Shown here one piece after another: positions 44,521 to 53,001 of a DNA stretch of 64,000 nt. Each line of letters starts with the position of its first letter. Position 1 is the stretch's first letter. Made by a program: the position numbers and the translations under genes. The notes under the pieces are model-generated. The model did no database searches, was not told the origin of the DNA, and was given only the letters and a program-made list of their open reading frames with translations. This DNA comes from Streptomyces sp. ADI95-17 (lineage in GTDB: Bacteria > Actinomycetota > Actinomycetes > Streptomycetales > Streptomycetaceae): positions 813,969-877,968 of the forward strand of contig NZ_ML123050.1 of the NCBI RefSeq assembly GCF_003846175.1. Reading direction: 5' to 3'.

Positions 44521-46719
44521 ATGCCCACACACCGGAAACTGGCCCCCGCATCACCCTGGACCGAGGTGACGGCGACCAAGAAGGACTGGCACGGCGCGGA
44601 CCCCAGGCTGCTGACCTCGATGTTCACCCAGACCCTGCTGATCAGGACGTTCGAGGAGTACGTGCTCGACCTCGCGGGCCAGGGACTGGTCCACGGGCCG
44701 GCGCACTCCAGCATCGGCCAGGAGGGCGGCGCCGTCGGCTCCGTGCTGCCGCTGACCGGCGCCGACTTCGTCGGCGGCTCGCACCGGGGGCACCACCAGT
44801 TCCTCGCCAAGGCACTGGGTTACGTCGCGCCCGGCGGCATCGACCTGCGCCGGCCCGTCGACGCGGAGGTGCACACCGTCCTGCAGCGCAGCCTGGCCGA
44901 GATCTGCGGCCTGGCCAGGGGCTTCTGCCAGGGGCGCGGCGGATCCATGCATCTGCAGTGGCGCGAGGCCGGGGCCATGGGCACCAACGCGATCGTCGGC
45001 GGTGGCGTGCCGCAGGCCGCCGGGTTCGCCTGGTCGGCGCGGCAGGCCGGCACCGATGCCGTCTCGGTCACCTACTTCGGGGACGGCGCGGTCAACATCG
45101 GCTCCGTGCTGGAGACGATGAACCTCGCCGCCGCCTGGAAGCTGCCGGTCTGTTTCTTCATCGAGAACAACAAGTACGCCGTCTCCACCCACGTGGACGA
45201 GGCGACGGCCGAGCCCCGGCTGTCGGCGCGCGGACTGGGCTTCAACATCCCCAGCTGGCGCGTGGACGGCATGGACCCGCTCGCCACGTACCTCGCCATG
45301 AGCGAGGCCGTGGACCACATGCGCGCCGGTGGCGGCCCGACCGTCGTCGAGGCCGAGGTCTACCGCTTCTTCCACCAGAACGGCCCGTTCCCCGGCAGCG
45401 CGTTCGGCTACCGCACCAAGGACGAGGAGAAGGAGTGGCGGGCCCGCGACCCGCTCGCCCTCGTCTCGCGGCAGCTCGTCGAGAACGGCGTCCTGAGCAC
45501 CGGAGAGATCGAGGAGTGCACCGCGCGGGCCAAGGCGGTCATGGCGGGCATCGGTGACGAGCTGCTGGAGCCCGACCCCGGCGGAAAGCCGGGCACCCGC
45601 CGCATCAGGCCCGCCGAATGGCCCGACCCGTCCTTCCGCGACGTCGGTGTACGGGGCGACCTCAGCGAGTTCGACGACGTACGCCTCGCCGACACCGGCA
45701 GCGGCCCGGACGCGTTCCAGGGGCGCCTGGAACAGCGGAAGTTCATCGATGTCGTGGCCGAGGTGATGAGCCGGCGCATGGCCGAGGACTCGTCGGTCGT
45801 CGTCATGGGCGAGGACGTGCACCGGCTCAAGGGCGGCACCAACGGCGCCACCAAGGGCCTGGCCGAGGCCCACCCGGACCGGGTCCTGGGCACCCCGATC
45901 AGCGAGAACGCCTTCGCCGGGCTGGCCGGCGGCATCGCGCTCGACGGCCGGTACAAGCCGGTGGTGGAGTTCATGTACGCCGACTTCATGTGGGTCGCCG
46001 CCGACCAGATCTTCAACCAGATCGGCAAGGCCCGGCACATGTTCGGCGGCGACGGACAGGGGTCCGGCGTCCCGCTCGTCCTGCGCAGCAAGGTCGCCAT
46101 GGGCACCGGCTACGGCTCCCAGCACTCCATGGACCCGGCGGGGATCCTCGCCACGGCCCCCGGCTGGCGGATCGTCGCCCCGTCCACGCCCTTCGACTAC
46201 GTGGGCCTGATGAACTCGGCGCTGACCTGCAAGGACCCGGTCGTCGTACTGGAGCACACCGACCTGTACAACTCGGTCGGCCCGGGCCCGGTGGACGACT
46301 TCGACTACTGCCTGCCGGTGGGCAGGGCGGCGGTGCGCCGCACCGGATCGCGGATCACCGTCGTGTCGTACCTCGCGATGACCAACTACGTCCTGGAGGC
46401 CGTCGAGCAGCTGGGCCTGGACGCCGAGGTCATCGACCTTCGCTGGCTGGACCGCGCCAGTCTCGACTGGGACACCCTCGGCGAGAGCATCCGCAAGACC
46501 AACAACGTGCTCATCGCCGAGCAGGGCCCCATCGGCACCTCCTACGGCGGCTGGCTGTCCGACGAGATCCAGCGCCGCTACTTCGACTGGCTCGACCAGC
46601 CGGTCGAGCGCGTCCGGGCCGGCGAGTCCTCGCCCAGCATCAGCAAGGTGCTGGAGCGGGCGGCGATCGCACGGACCGAAGAGGTCGTGGCCGCGCTCCA
46701 GCGGGTCACCGGGAACTGA
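44521..46719 (+). CDS. 2-oxoacid dehydrogenase E1, fused alpha and beta subunits
   Basis: A 732-aa thiamine-diphosphate enzyme. Residues 1-340 are the E1 alpha part, with HSSIGQEGGAVG, SHRGHHQFLAK and the ThDP/Mg motif GDGAVNIGS...NN completed in FFIENNKYA. Residues 400-732 are the E1 beta part, with VVMGEDVHRLKGGTNGATKG, GTPISENAFAGLAGGIALDG, EFMYADFMWVAADQIFNQ and GIVAPSTP-like RIVAPSTPFDY. Fused subunits occur in acetoin-, branched-chain- and some uncharacterised 2-oxoacid complexes. It decarboxylates a 2-oxo acid and passes the acyl group to the E2 made next door. The ATG at 44521 has AGGAG eight bases before it. Confidence 0.9.
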   Translation: MPTHRKLAPASPWTEVTATKKDWHGADPRLLTSMFTQTLLIRTFEEYVLDLAGQGLVHGPAHSSIGQEGGAVGSVLPLTGADFVGGSHRGHHQFLAKALGYVAPGGIDLRRPVDAEVHTVLQRSLAEICGLARGFCQGRGGSMHLQWREAGAMGTNAIVGGGVPQAAGFAWSARQAGTDAVSVTYFGDGAVNIGSVLETMNLAAAWKLPVCFFIENNKYAVSTHVDEATAEPRLSARGLGFNIPSWRVDGMDPLATYLAMSEAVDHMRAGGGPTVVEAEVYRFFHQNGPFPGSAFGYRTKDEEKEWRARDPLALVSRQLVENGVLSTGEIEECTARAKAVMAGIGDELLEPDPGGKPGTRRIRPAEWPDPSFRDVGVRGDLSEFDDVRLADTGSGPDAFQGRLEQRKFIDVVAEVMSRRMAEDSSVVVMGEDVHRLKGGTNGATKGLAEAHPDRVLGTPISENAFAGLAGGIALDGRYKPVVEFMYADFMWVAADQIFNQIGKARHMFGGDGQGSGVPLVLRSKVAMGTGYGSQHSMDPAGILATAPGWRIVAPSTPFDYVGLMNSALTCKDPVVVLEHTDLYNSVGPGPVDDFDYCLPVGRAAVRRTGSRITVVSYLAMTNYVLEAVEQLGLDAEVIDLRWLDRASLDWDTLGESIRKTNNVLIAEQGPIGTSYGGWLSDEIQRRYFDWLDQPVERVRAGESSPSISKVLERAAIARTEEVVAALQRVTGN

Positions 46720-46756
46720 CCCTCCCCGTACGAGAGAACACCCAGGAGGGTTGATC

Positions 46757-48070
46757 ATGGCAGAACTGTTCCGAATGCCCGCCGTGGCCGCCGACGCGGC
46801 AACGGCCGTACTGTCCGCCTGGCAGGTGGCGGAGGGGGCGTCGTTCACCAAGGACGACGCGCTGGTCTCCATCGAGACCGACAAGGCCGAGGTGGACGTG
46901 TCCGCCGAGCGGGACGGCGTACTGCTCAAGGCGCTGTACGAAGCCGGCGTCGAGATCGAGGTCGGTGACCCGATCGCCGTGCTAGGCACCGCCGGCGAGC
47001 AGACCGGTGACCTCGACGCGCTGCTGGTGGAACTCGGTGTGGCCGCGCCCGCCGAGGCCCGGCAGGCGGTGCGCCGGGACGTACCGGAGGAGCCGGCCGT
47101 TCCGGCGCCCTCCGCCGCACCCGCGCTCTCCCTCGCGCCGGCTTCCGGTGAGCCGGATCGTGGCGGGCGGATCTTCAGCAGTCCGCTGGCCCGCAGGCTG
47201 GCCCGCGAGGCGGGCCTCGGCATCGAGGCCCTCACCGGCACCGGGCCCGGCGGCCGCATCGTCCGGCGCGACGTCGAGGCCGCGGTCGCGGCCGGGCGGG
47301 CGCAGGCGACGGAGCCGCCCGCACCCCCGGCGCCCGCCCCCGTACCGCAGGCCACCACCCCCGCCGCGCCCGCATCCGCGGCCGGCACCGGTGACCACGA
47401 GGACATCCCGCACACCCGGATGCGCCGGGCCATCGCCAGGCGGCTCACCGAGAGCAAGCAGCACACCCCGCACTTCTACCTGCGGGCGACCTGCGCGGTC
47501 GACGAGCTGCTCGCCCTGCGGCAGCGGATCAACGCCGTCAGCCCGGTCAAGATCTCGGTCAACGACCTGCTGATCAAGGCCGTCGCCACGGCACACACCC
47601 AGGTGCCGGAGATGAACGCGGTGTGGCAGCCGGACGCCGTCCGCCGGTTCCGGACCGTCGACGTCTCGGTCGCCATCGCCACCGACACGGGTCTGGTGAC
47701 CCCGGTACTGCGCGGGATCGAGAACCTGTCGGTGTCGGCGATCGCCACGCGGACCCGTGCGTTCGCGGAGCGGGCGCGCTCCGGGGGCCTGGTCCCCGCC
47801 GACCTCGAAGGCGGCTCGATCACCGTCTCGAACCTCGGCATGTACGGGGTCGAGGAGTTCGCCGCCATCATCAACCCGCCGCAGGCCGCGATCCTGGCCA
47901 TCGGCGCCGCACGCGACGAGGCGGTGGTCCGCGACGGTGCGGTCACCGCGGCGAAGGTGCTCGGCGTGGTCCTGTCCGTGGACCACCGTCCGGTGGACGG
48001 CGCCGTGGCGGCGCGCTGGCTCGCGGCCTTCACCGAGGCCGTGGAGAACCCGGTCCGGCTCGTCGTCTGA
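46757..48070 (+). CDS. 2-oxoacid dehydrogenase E2 (lipoyl acyltransferase)
   Basis: A 437-aa acyltransferase. The N-terminal lipoyl domain has its lipoylated Lys43 in IETDKAEVDVSA. A Pro/Ala linker leads to a peripheral subunit-binding domain, SSPLARRLAREAGLGIEALTGTGPGGRI, that would hold E1 and E3. The catalytic domain (from HTRMRRAIARRLTESKQHTPHFYL) carries the active-site HxxxDG as DHRPVDGAVA. The start ATG follows CCAGGAGGG. It lies 37 bases after E1. No E3 gene is present, so it must borrow a dihydrolipoamide dehydrogenase from elsewhere. The acyl group is unknown. Confidence 0.93.
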   Translation: MAELFRMPAVAADAATAVLSAWQVAEGASFTKDDALVSIETDKAEVDVSAERDGVLLKALYEAGVEIEVGDPIAVLGTAGEQTGDLDALLVELGVAAPAEARQAVRRDVPEEPAVPAPSAAPALSLAPASGEPDRGGRIFSSPLARRLAREAGLGIEALTGTGPGGRIVRRDVEAAVAAGRAQATEPPAPPAPAPVPQATTPAAPASAAGTGDHEDIPHTRMRRAIARRLTESKQHTPHFYLRATCAVDELLALRQRINAVSPVKISVNDLLIKAVATAHTQVPEMNAVWQPDAVRRFRTVDVSVAIATDTGLVTPVLRGIENLSVSAIATRTRAFAERARSGGLVPADLEGGSITVSNLGMYGVEEFAAIINPPQAAILAIGAARDEAVVRDGAVTAAKVLGVVLSVDHRPVDGAVAARWLAAFTEAVENPVRLVV

Positions 48071-48183
48071 CCCCATCCCGGCGGCCGGGCGGCCCGCGGC
48101 ACCACCGCCGCAGTCCGCCCGGCCGAGCCCCAAGTCCTGTCGTCCCCACCTGACGGCTGCCAGAGCACCCCAAGAGGACACCG

Positions 48184-49521
48184 ATGTCTTTGATCCGCGG
48201 TTCCCGCACACCAAGTGCGGCCACACCACACGAAACCCCGCGCGATGCGCTCGGCGAGCTGGACCGGCGCAATCTGCGGCGGCTGATGCCGCTGCTGCTG
48301 GCCGCCTACATCATGTCGTTCCTGGACCGGACCAACATCGGCCTGGCCAAGGAACGCCTGGAGGTCGACCTCGGCATCTCCGCCGCGGCCTACGGGCTGG
48401 GCGCGGGGCTGTTCTTCCTCACCTACGCGATCTCCGAGGTGCCCAGCAACCTGATCATGTACCGGGTGGGCGCCCGCTGGTGGATCACCCGGATCATGCT
48501 GACCTGGGGAGTCATCTCCGCCTGCATGGCCTTCGTGCAGGGCGAGAAGTCCTTCTACGCCATGCGGCTGCTGCTCGGCGCCGCCGAGGCGGGGCTGCTG
48601 CCGGGCATCCTGCTCTACTTCACCTACTGGTTCCGCTCCGAGATCCGCGGCCGGGCCATCGGGCTGCTCCTGCTCGGCGCCTCCATCGCCAGCGTCGTCG
48701 GAAACCCGCTCGGCGGGCTGCTCATGGAGATGGACGGCCTCGGCGGCTGGCACGGCTGGCAGTGGATGTTCGTCATCGAGGGGATCCCCTGCCTCTTCCT
48801 GGCCGTCGCGATCTTCCGGTACCTGCCCGACGGCCCGGCCAAGGCGCCCTGGCTGACGGCGGACGAGGCCCAACTGGTCCAGGACGCGGTCACCCGCGAG
48901 CAGACCGAGGGTTCCGAGGCGGCCGGCAACGGCTCCGGATCCGGCTCGCTGCTGACGGTGCTGCGCGACAAGCAGATGCTGCTGGCCATCTTCGCCAACT
49001 GGACGCACCAGGTCGCCCTGTACTCCGTCGTCTACTTCCTGCCCGGAATCATCGGAAGCTGGGGCGATCTCTCCCCGTTCACCATCGGCCTGCTGACCGG
49101 CCTGCCCTGGCTCACCGCGGCCGTCGGCGCCGTACTGGTCCCGCCCCGCGCGACCACGCCCCGGCGCTCCCGCAACTTCGTGGTGGTCGGCCTGCTGATG
49201 ATGTTCACCGGCCTCATCGTCGCCGCCGTCGCCGGTCCCGTGATCGCCCTGCTCGGCTTCTGCTTCACCGGCCTGGCGTTCTTCGTCGTCCAGCCCCTGC
49301 TGTTCAACTTCCCCGCCACCCGGCTCTCGGGCAAGACCCTCGCCGGTGGTCTGGCACTGCTCAACACCATCGGCATCACCGGCGGCTTCGTCGGCCCGTA
49401 CATCATGGGCTACGCCGAGGACGCCACCGGCAACCACCTGTCCGGCCTGTGGGTCTCCATCGTCCTGCTGGCCGTCGGCGCACTCGCGGCCACGCGGCTG
49501 CGCTTCTCCCCGAAGTCCTGA
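48184..49521 (+). CDS. MFS transporter, ACS (anion:cation symporter) type
   Basis: A 445-aa transporter with 12 membrane spans. The motif AAYIMSFLDRTNIGLAKERL in span 1 and EVPSNLIMYRVGARWWITRI after span 2 are those of the ACS family, whose members import tartrate, phthalate, glucarate and other organic anions. The EAGLLPGILLYFTYWFR motif in span 4 is intact. It lies 113 bases after E2 and has AGAGG before the ATG, so it is the third gene of the rightward operon. It probably imports the organic acid that the island degrades. A long hairpin follows the stop. Confidence 0.9.
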   Translation: MSLIRGSRTPSAATPHETPRDALGELDRRNLRRLMPLLLAAYIMSFLDRTNIGLAKERLEVDLGISAAAYGLGAGLFFLTYAISEVPSNLIMYRVGARWWITRIMLTWGVISACMAFVQGEKSFYAMRLLLGAAEAGLLPGILLYFTYWFRSEIRGRAIGLLLLGASIASVVGNPLGGLLMEMDGLGGWHGWQWMFVIEGIPCLFLAVAIFRYLPDGPAKAPWLTADEAQLVQDAVTREQTEGSEAAGNGSGSGSLLTVLRDKQMLLAIFANWTHQVALYSVVYFLPGIIGSWGDLSPFTIGLLTGLPWLTAAVGAVLVPPRATTPRRSRNFVVVGLLMMFTGLIVAAVAGPVIALLGFCFTGLAFFVVQPLLFNFPATRLSGKTLAGGLALLNTIGITGGFVGPYIMGYAEDATGNHLSGLWVSIVLLAVGALAATRLRFSPKS

Positions 49522-49526
49522 CAAAA

Positions 49527-49565
49527 GCCGGCGTCGGCGCCCCTTGCCGGGGAACCGACGCCGGC
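49527..49565 (+). terminator. Bidirectional hairpin terminator
   Basis: GCCGGCGTCGG (49527-49537) and CCGACGCCGGC (49555-49565) pair perfectly. An inner CCCC/GGGG pairing (49540-49552) extends the stem. It begins five bases after the MFS stop and is shared with the convergent phosphatase gene ending at 49603. Confidence 0.85.
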
Positions 49566-49602
49566 CGGACGTGTGACCGCCCCGCCCGAACTCCCGGGTC
49601 CA

Positions 49603-52386
49603 TCAGGGGCTTTCACCCCGGGGCAGGTCCAGCTCGAACCAGACCACCTTGCCTCCGGAGACATCGGCCGCGCCCCACCGCTGCGCCAGCGCGCTGACGA
49701 CGTGCAGCCCACGGCCGGTTTCGTCGGTGGGCCGTGCCCAGCGTCCCCGGGGCAGCTGCGTCGAGTCGTCGCCGACCTCGCAGCGCAGCGAATCGGTCCG
49801 CAACAGCCTCATGCTCACCGGCCGTTCCGCGTACCGCACGGCGTTCGTCACGATCTCGCTCACCAGGAGCTCGGCCGAGTCCGTGAGCTCCGCCAGGCCC
49901 CAGTCGGCAAGCGTCCGCCGCACGAGCCGCCTGGCCCGCCCCGGGGACTCGTGCACCGGCTCCAGGGACCAGTGCGCCACGTCGCTCGGCGCGATCCCGT
50001 CGAACCGCGTCGCGAGAATCACCATGTCGTCGTCCCGGTCCCCCGGGCCGACCATGTGCAGCACGTCGTCGCAGAGCGCCTCCAGCGACGGCGTGTGGTC
50101 CGCCCCGGTCCGCCGTGCCGTGGCCTCCACCCGTTCCCTGAGCTGCTCGATGCCCATCCAGATGTCCCGCAGCCGGGACTCCACCAGACCGTCGGTGTAC
50201 TGAATCAATGTGGCGCCCGCGGGCACGTCCAGCTCGACGGCCTCGAAGTCCACCCCGCCGACCCCGACCGGGGCGCCGGGCGGCACCCGCAGCACCTCCG
50301 CACGGCCGCCCGGATGCAGCAGCACGGGCGGCGGATGGCCGGCGTTGGAGATGGTGATCGTGTGCGCGACCGGGTCGTAGACGGCGCACTGGCAGGTCGC
50401 CATCCGGTCGTCGCCCAGGCGCCGCGCCTGTTTGTCGAGCCGTCGCAGCACCTCCTGGGGCGGCAGGTCGAGGCCGACGAGGGTCTGCACGGTGGTGTGC
50501 AGCTGCCCCATGATCGCCGCCGAGGTCATGGAGTGGCCCATGACGTCGCCGACGACCAGGGCGACCCGGCTGCCGGGCAGCGGGATCGCGTCGTACCAGT
50601 CGCCACCGATCCGGGCCGTCTCGGCGGCCGGCAGATAGCGGGAGGCGAGCCCGACGCCGGGCGGCTGCGGAAGGGAGCTCGGCAGCATCGCCCGTTGCAG
50701 CTCCCCCGCGATGTACGCCTCGCGCCCGTACAGTACGGCCTTGTCCAGGGAGAGCGCCGTGTGCGTGACCAACTGGGCCGCGACCAGAAGGTCGTTCGGA
50801 TCGAAACTCGACCGCTCGTTCCCGCGCAGGAAGACCGCGACCCCGATGACCCGGCGCCGGCCGCGCAGCGGGGCGAGGATCGCCCGGTGCCCGTCGGGCA
50901 GTGGGTGGTCGGCACCCAGCAGCCAGGGCAGTGCGTCCCGGCCGGCGTCCGAGCCGCCGAGGAGCGGGCGCACCCCGCGTAACACCTCGGCGAGTGCGCT
51001 GCCCGGAGGCACCGGGCGCAGCACCGCGGGATCGGCGTCGGCTGCGAGGTGCCCGCCGCGCCCTTCCTGGCGCAGCCGGTCGACGCGGCGCAGCCGCAGC
51101 ATGAACGGGGAGGCCGGTCGTTCATCGCCCACCGGGAGCGGATCGCGCAGATATACGAAGATCTCGTCGGAGAACGACGGGACGGTCGCACGGCACAGCC
51201 CGAGCACGATCTCGTCCAGGTCCATGCCACGGGCGATCCGCCGGGTCGCGGCTCCGACGAATCGCATCGAGTCGTCCGCCCGCCGCAGCTCGACCTCGCT
51301 GCCGGGTCCGTCTCCGCTGGTCATGGGGTTGTTCGGGGTTGTGCGGAACAACTCGTCGTCGACGGGCGCGGACCGGGGGCCGTGGTGGTTACCGCCGCGG
51401 ACGGCCTGCCCGGGAATGACGGATCCGGTGTGCTCCGTCCCGGCGTTCCGGGATTTGCCCCAGCCCATGTCCTCGGCCGCCTCCTGTACGGCATCGTGCT
51501 CCCGGTCGAGGACGTCACGGGCCTTGCGCAGTGTGGCGTCGACCTGATCGAGCGCGGCGTCGTCGGCGGTGCCGGGCAGCGGGCCGGGAATCTGCAGGGC
51601 GGTTCCCGAGCGGGGCTGACCGCCGGGTGCGGAGACGCTCCTGAGTTCACGGAGTTCGTCCTCCAGCGCCTTGATGCGGCGGGCGGCGTGATCGGCCACG
51701 CGTTGCGCCGTGTCCCGTTCGGCCTCGGCCCGGCCGAGCTGCGAGCGGAGGTCCTCCGACTGCCGTACGGCGCGTTCGAGACGGTGTTCCGCCAGCTCCA
51801 CATCGACGAGGAACGAGTCGTCCGCGCCGCGCAGCGCATCCAACCGCCTTGTGAGGGTGGCAACTTGAGCCTGCGTCTGGCCGAGCAGCGCGAAGAGCAC
51901 CGTGGCCACCTGGAGGGCTTGCTGCCTGGCCTGCTCACTGACCTCGTAGGCCTGCCGGACACGGTTGAGATCCTCCAACGCGGCGATCGTGCGCTGCTGG
52001 GCCTCGACGAGCTCGTGGGCCGGGACGGACGGATTCCCGTCGGCGGTGACGGGCGTGGGCGCGGTTTGAGCGGCACTCCACAGCGGTTGAAGTTGCTCCA
52101 GCCGCTCGGCGGCCCGCGGCCCGGACTCGTCGGGGAAACATACGTCGGCGACGGCTTCGACGAGATCCCAGGTCAGAGCGACCCCGGAAAGCTGCTCACG
52201 CAGCTTGCGCAGATCGGGAACCGCGCCGGTGCGGAAGTGCTCGGCGGTCAATCGGTCACGCAGTTGAGCCACCGACATGTTGGAGGTGTCGAGCCAGGTC
52301 CGCAGGGCGTGAACGAGATCGTTGATCTCCTTGCACGATCCCCGTGCGGGCGCCCAGGGCCGGCCGGGCCGCTTCAAAGTCCCCAC
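49603..52386 (-). CDS. Multidomain SpoIIE/PP2C phosphatase with anti-sigma-type ATPase
   Basis: A 927-aa cytoplasmic signalling protein. Residues 1-90 look like a degenerate helix-turn-helix module (LVHALRTWLDTSNMSVAQLRDRL). A coiled-coil rich segment follows at about 130-280. A GAF-like domain (about 380-560) includes FVYLRDPLP and ILAPLRGRRRVIGVAVF. Then a SpoIIE phosphatase shows IGGDWYDAIPLPGSRVALVVGDVMGHS, NAGHPPPVLL and IQYTDGLVESR, ending DRDDDMVILATRF. A C-terminal HATPase_c kinase-like domain has ELLVSEIVTNAVRYA and RGLHVVSALAQRWG. Such proteins both phosphorylate and dephosphorylate anti-anti-sigma partners. The GTG start has GAGAGAG upstream. Two tandem palindromes lie just upstream. 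Confidence 0.88.
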   Translation of the reverse strand: MGTLKRPGRPWAPARGSCKEINDLVHALRTWLDTSNMSVAQLRDRLTAEHFRTGAVPDLRKLREQLSGVALTWDLVEAVADVCFPDESGPRAAERLEQLQPLWSAAQTAPTPVTADGNPSVPAHELVEAQQRTIAALEDLNRVRQAYEVSEQARQQALQVATVLFALLGQTQAQVATLTRRLDALRGADDSFLVDVELAEHRLERAVRQSEDLRSQLGRAEAERDTAQRVADHAARRIKALEDELRELRSVSAPGGQPRSGTALQIPGPLPGTADDAALDQVDATLRKARDVLDREHDAVQEAAEDMGWGKSRNAGTEHTGSVIPGQAVRGGNHHGPRSAPVDDELFRTTPNNPMTSGDGPGSEVELRRADDSMRFVGAATRRIARGMDLDEIVLGLCRATVPSFSDEIFVYLRDPLPVGDERPASPFMLRLRRVDRLRQEGRGGHLAADADPAVLRPVPPGSALAEVLRGVRPLLGGSDAGRDALPWLLGADHPLPDGHRAILAPLRGRRRVIGVAVFLRGNERSSFDPNDLLVAAQLVTHTALSLDKAVLYGREAYIAGELQRAMLPSSLPQPPGVGLASRYLPAAETARIGGDWYDAIPLPGSRVALVVGDVMGHSMTSAAIMGQLHTTVQTLVGLDLPPQEVLRRLDKQARRLGDDRMATCQCAVYDPVAHTITISNAGHPPPVLLHPGGRAEVLRVPPGAPVGVGGVDFEAVELDVPAGATLIQYTDGLVESRLRDIWMGIEQLRERVEATARRTGADHTPSLEALCDDVLHMVGPGDRDDDMVILATRFDGIAPSDVAHWSLEPVHESPGRARRLVRRTLADWGLAELTDSAELLVSEIVTNAVRYAERPVSMRLLRTDSLRCEVGDDSTQLPRGRWARPTDETGRGLHVVSALAQRWGAADVSGGKVVWFELDLPRGESP

Positions 52387-52405
52387 GTCATCTCTCTCAG
52401 ACCAA

Positions 52406-52444
52406 GTTGTTCCCCGGACAACCCCGTGTTGTCACGTGGACAAC
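52406..52444 (+). promoter_or_regulatory. Two tandem 17-bp palindromes in divergent promoter region
   Basis: GTTGTTCCCCGGACAAC (52406-52422) and GTTGTCACGTGGACAAC (52428-52444) share arms GTTGT/ACAAC with seven bases between. Their starts are 22 bp apart, two helical turns, so a regulator could bind both on one face. They lie 20-58 bases upstream of the phosphatase GTG and 110 bases before the small membrane protein gene. Confidence 0.75.
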
Positions 52445-52553
52445 ATCCAACCCGCTCGGCCGGCCCGCGTGCAGGTGGATGGTTGTTTCGTGCCGCGTGA
52501 ATGCCCGCCCGCACGAAGCAGACGAGCTCGAAGGCATCGAAGGAGGAGTTGTT

Positions 52554-52760
52554 GTGAGCCCCACTCATACGGCGATGCTGCTCATGGCAGTCGCGCTGGC
52601 GGTGATGTCCGCCTGCCTCGTGGCGGGGATCGCGTTCGCCGTCGCCCGCTGGGGCGGCGCCCCGGTACCCGAGGCCGTCGCGAGGTCGGGCAGGGCGTTC
52701 GCGTCGGCCCTGACCGTCATCAGCGCGGTGATGGCAGTGGTGGTGACCGTGCTGAAGTAG
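52554..52760 (+). CDS. Small two-span membrane protein
   Basis: A 68-aa protein starting at GTG after AGGAGG. It has two hydrophobic segments (MLLMAVALAVMSACLVAGIAF and FASALTVISAVMAVVVTVL) with a short charged loop between them. Similar small membrane proteins of unknown role are common in Streptomyces. Its position, divergent from a multidomain phosphatase and sharing tandem palindromes, hints at joint control. Confidence 0.72.
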   Translation: MSPTHTAMLLMAVALAVMSACLVAGIAFAVARWGGAPVPEAVARSGRAFASALTVISAVMAVVVTVLK

Positions 52761-52851
52761 GTGGAGAGTTGGCTACGGTGTATGCGAACACCGACGTCGC
52801 ACTGACCCTCCGGAGGGGTTGTTCTCCAGCTTGAAGCACGATAGAGGAACC

Positions 52852-53001
52852 ATGGACCGCGAGCCGCGAGCCGCGAGCCGCGAGCCGCGAGCCGCGAGCC
52901 GCGAGCCGCGAGCCGCGAGCCGCTCGACCGGGGGTAGCGTCCTGGGGTGGCCATGCACGCTAGGCAGCCCCTCCGCGTTCCCGTCGGGCCGGATGCTCTG
53001 A
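52852..53001 (+). CDS. Leader-like small ORF encoding REPRAAS repeats
   Basis: The ATG at 52852 has AGAGGAA at good distance. It opens a 49-aa frame beginning MDREPRAAS, which consists mainly of three REPRAAS repeats made by the heptamer repeat below. It ends at 53001, 55 bases inside the following gene. It may be a translated leader that couples to the 572-aa gene, or only a fortuitous frame through the repeat. Confidence 0.4.
   Translation: MDREPRAASREPRAASREPRAASRSTGGSVLGWPCTLGSPSAFPSGRML
52861..52923 (+). repeat. Heptamer microsatellite (GAGCCGC)9
   Basis: Nine perfect copies of the 7-bp unit GAGCCGC run from 52861 to 52923. Because seven is not a multiple of three, each gain or loss of one unit changes the frame of any ORF through it. 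It ends 23 bases before the GTG of the 572-aa gene. Confidence 0.9.
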
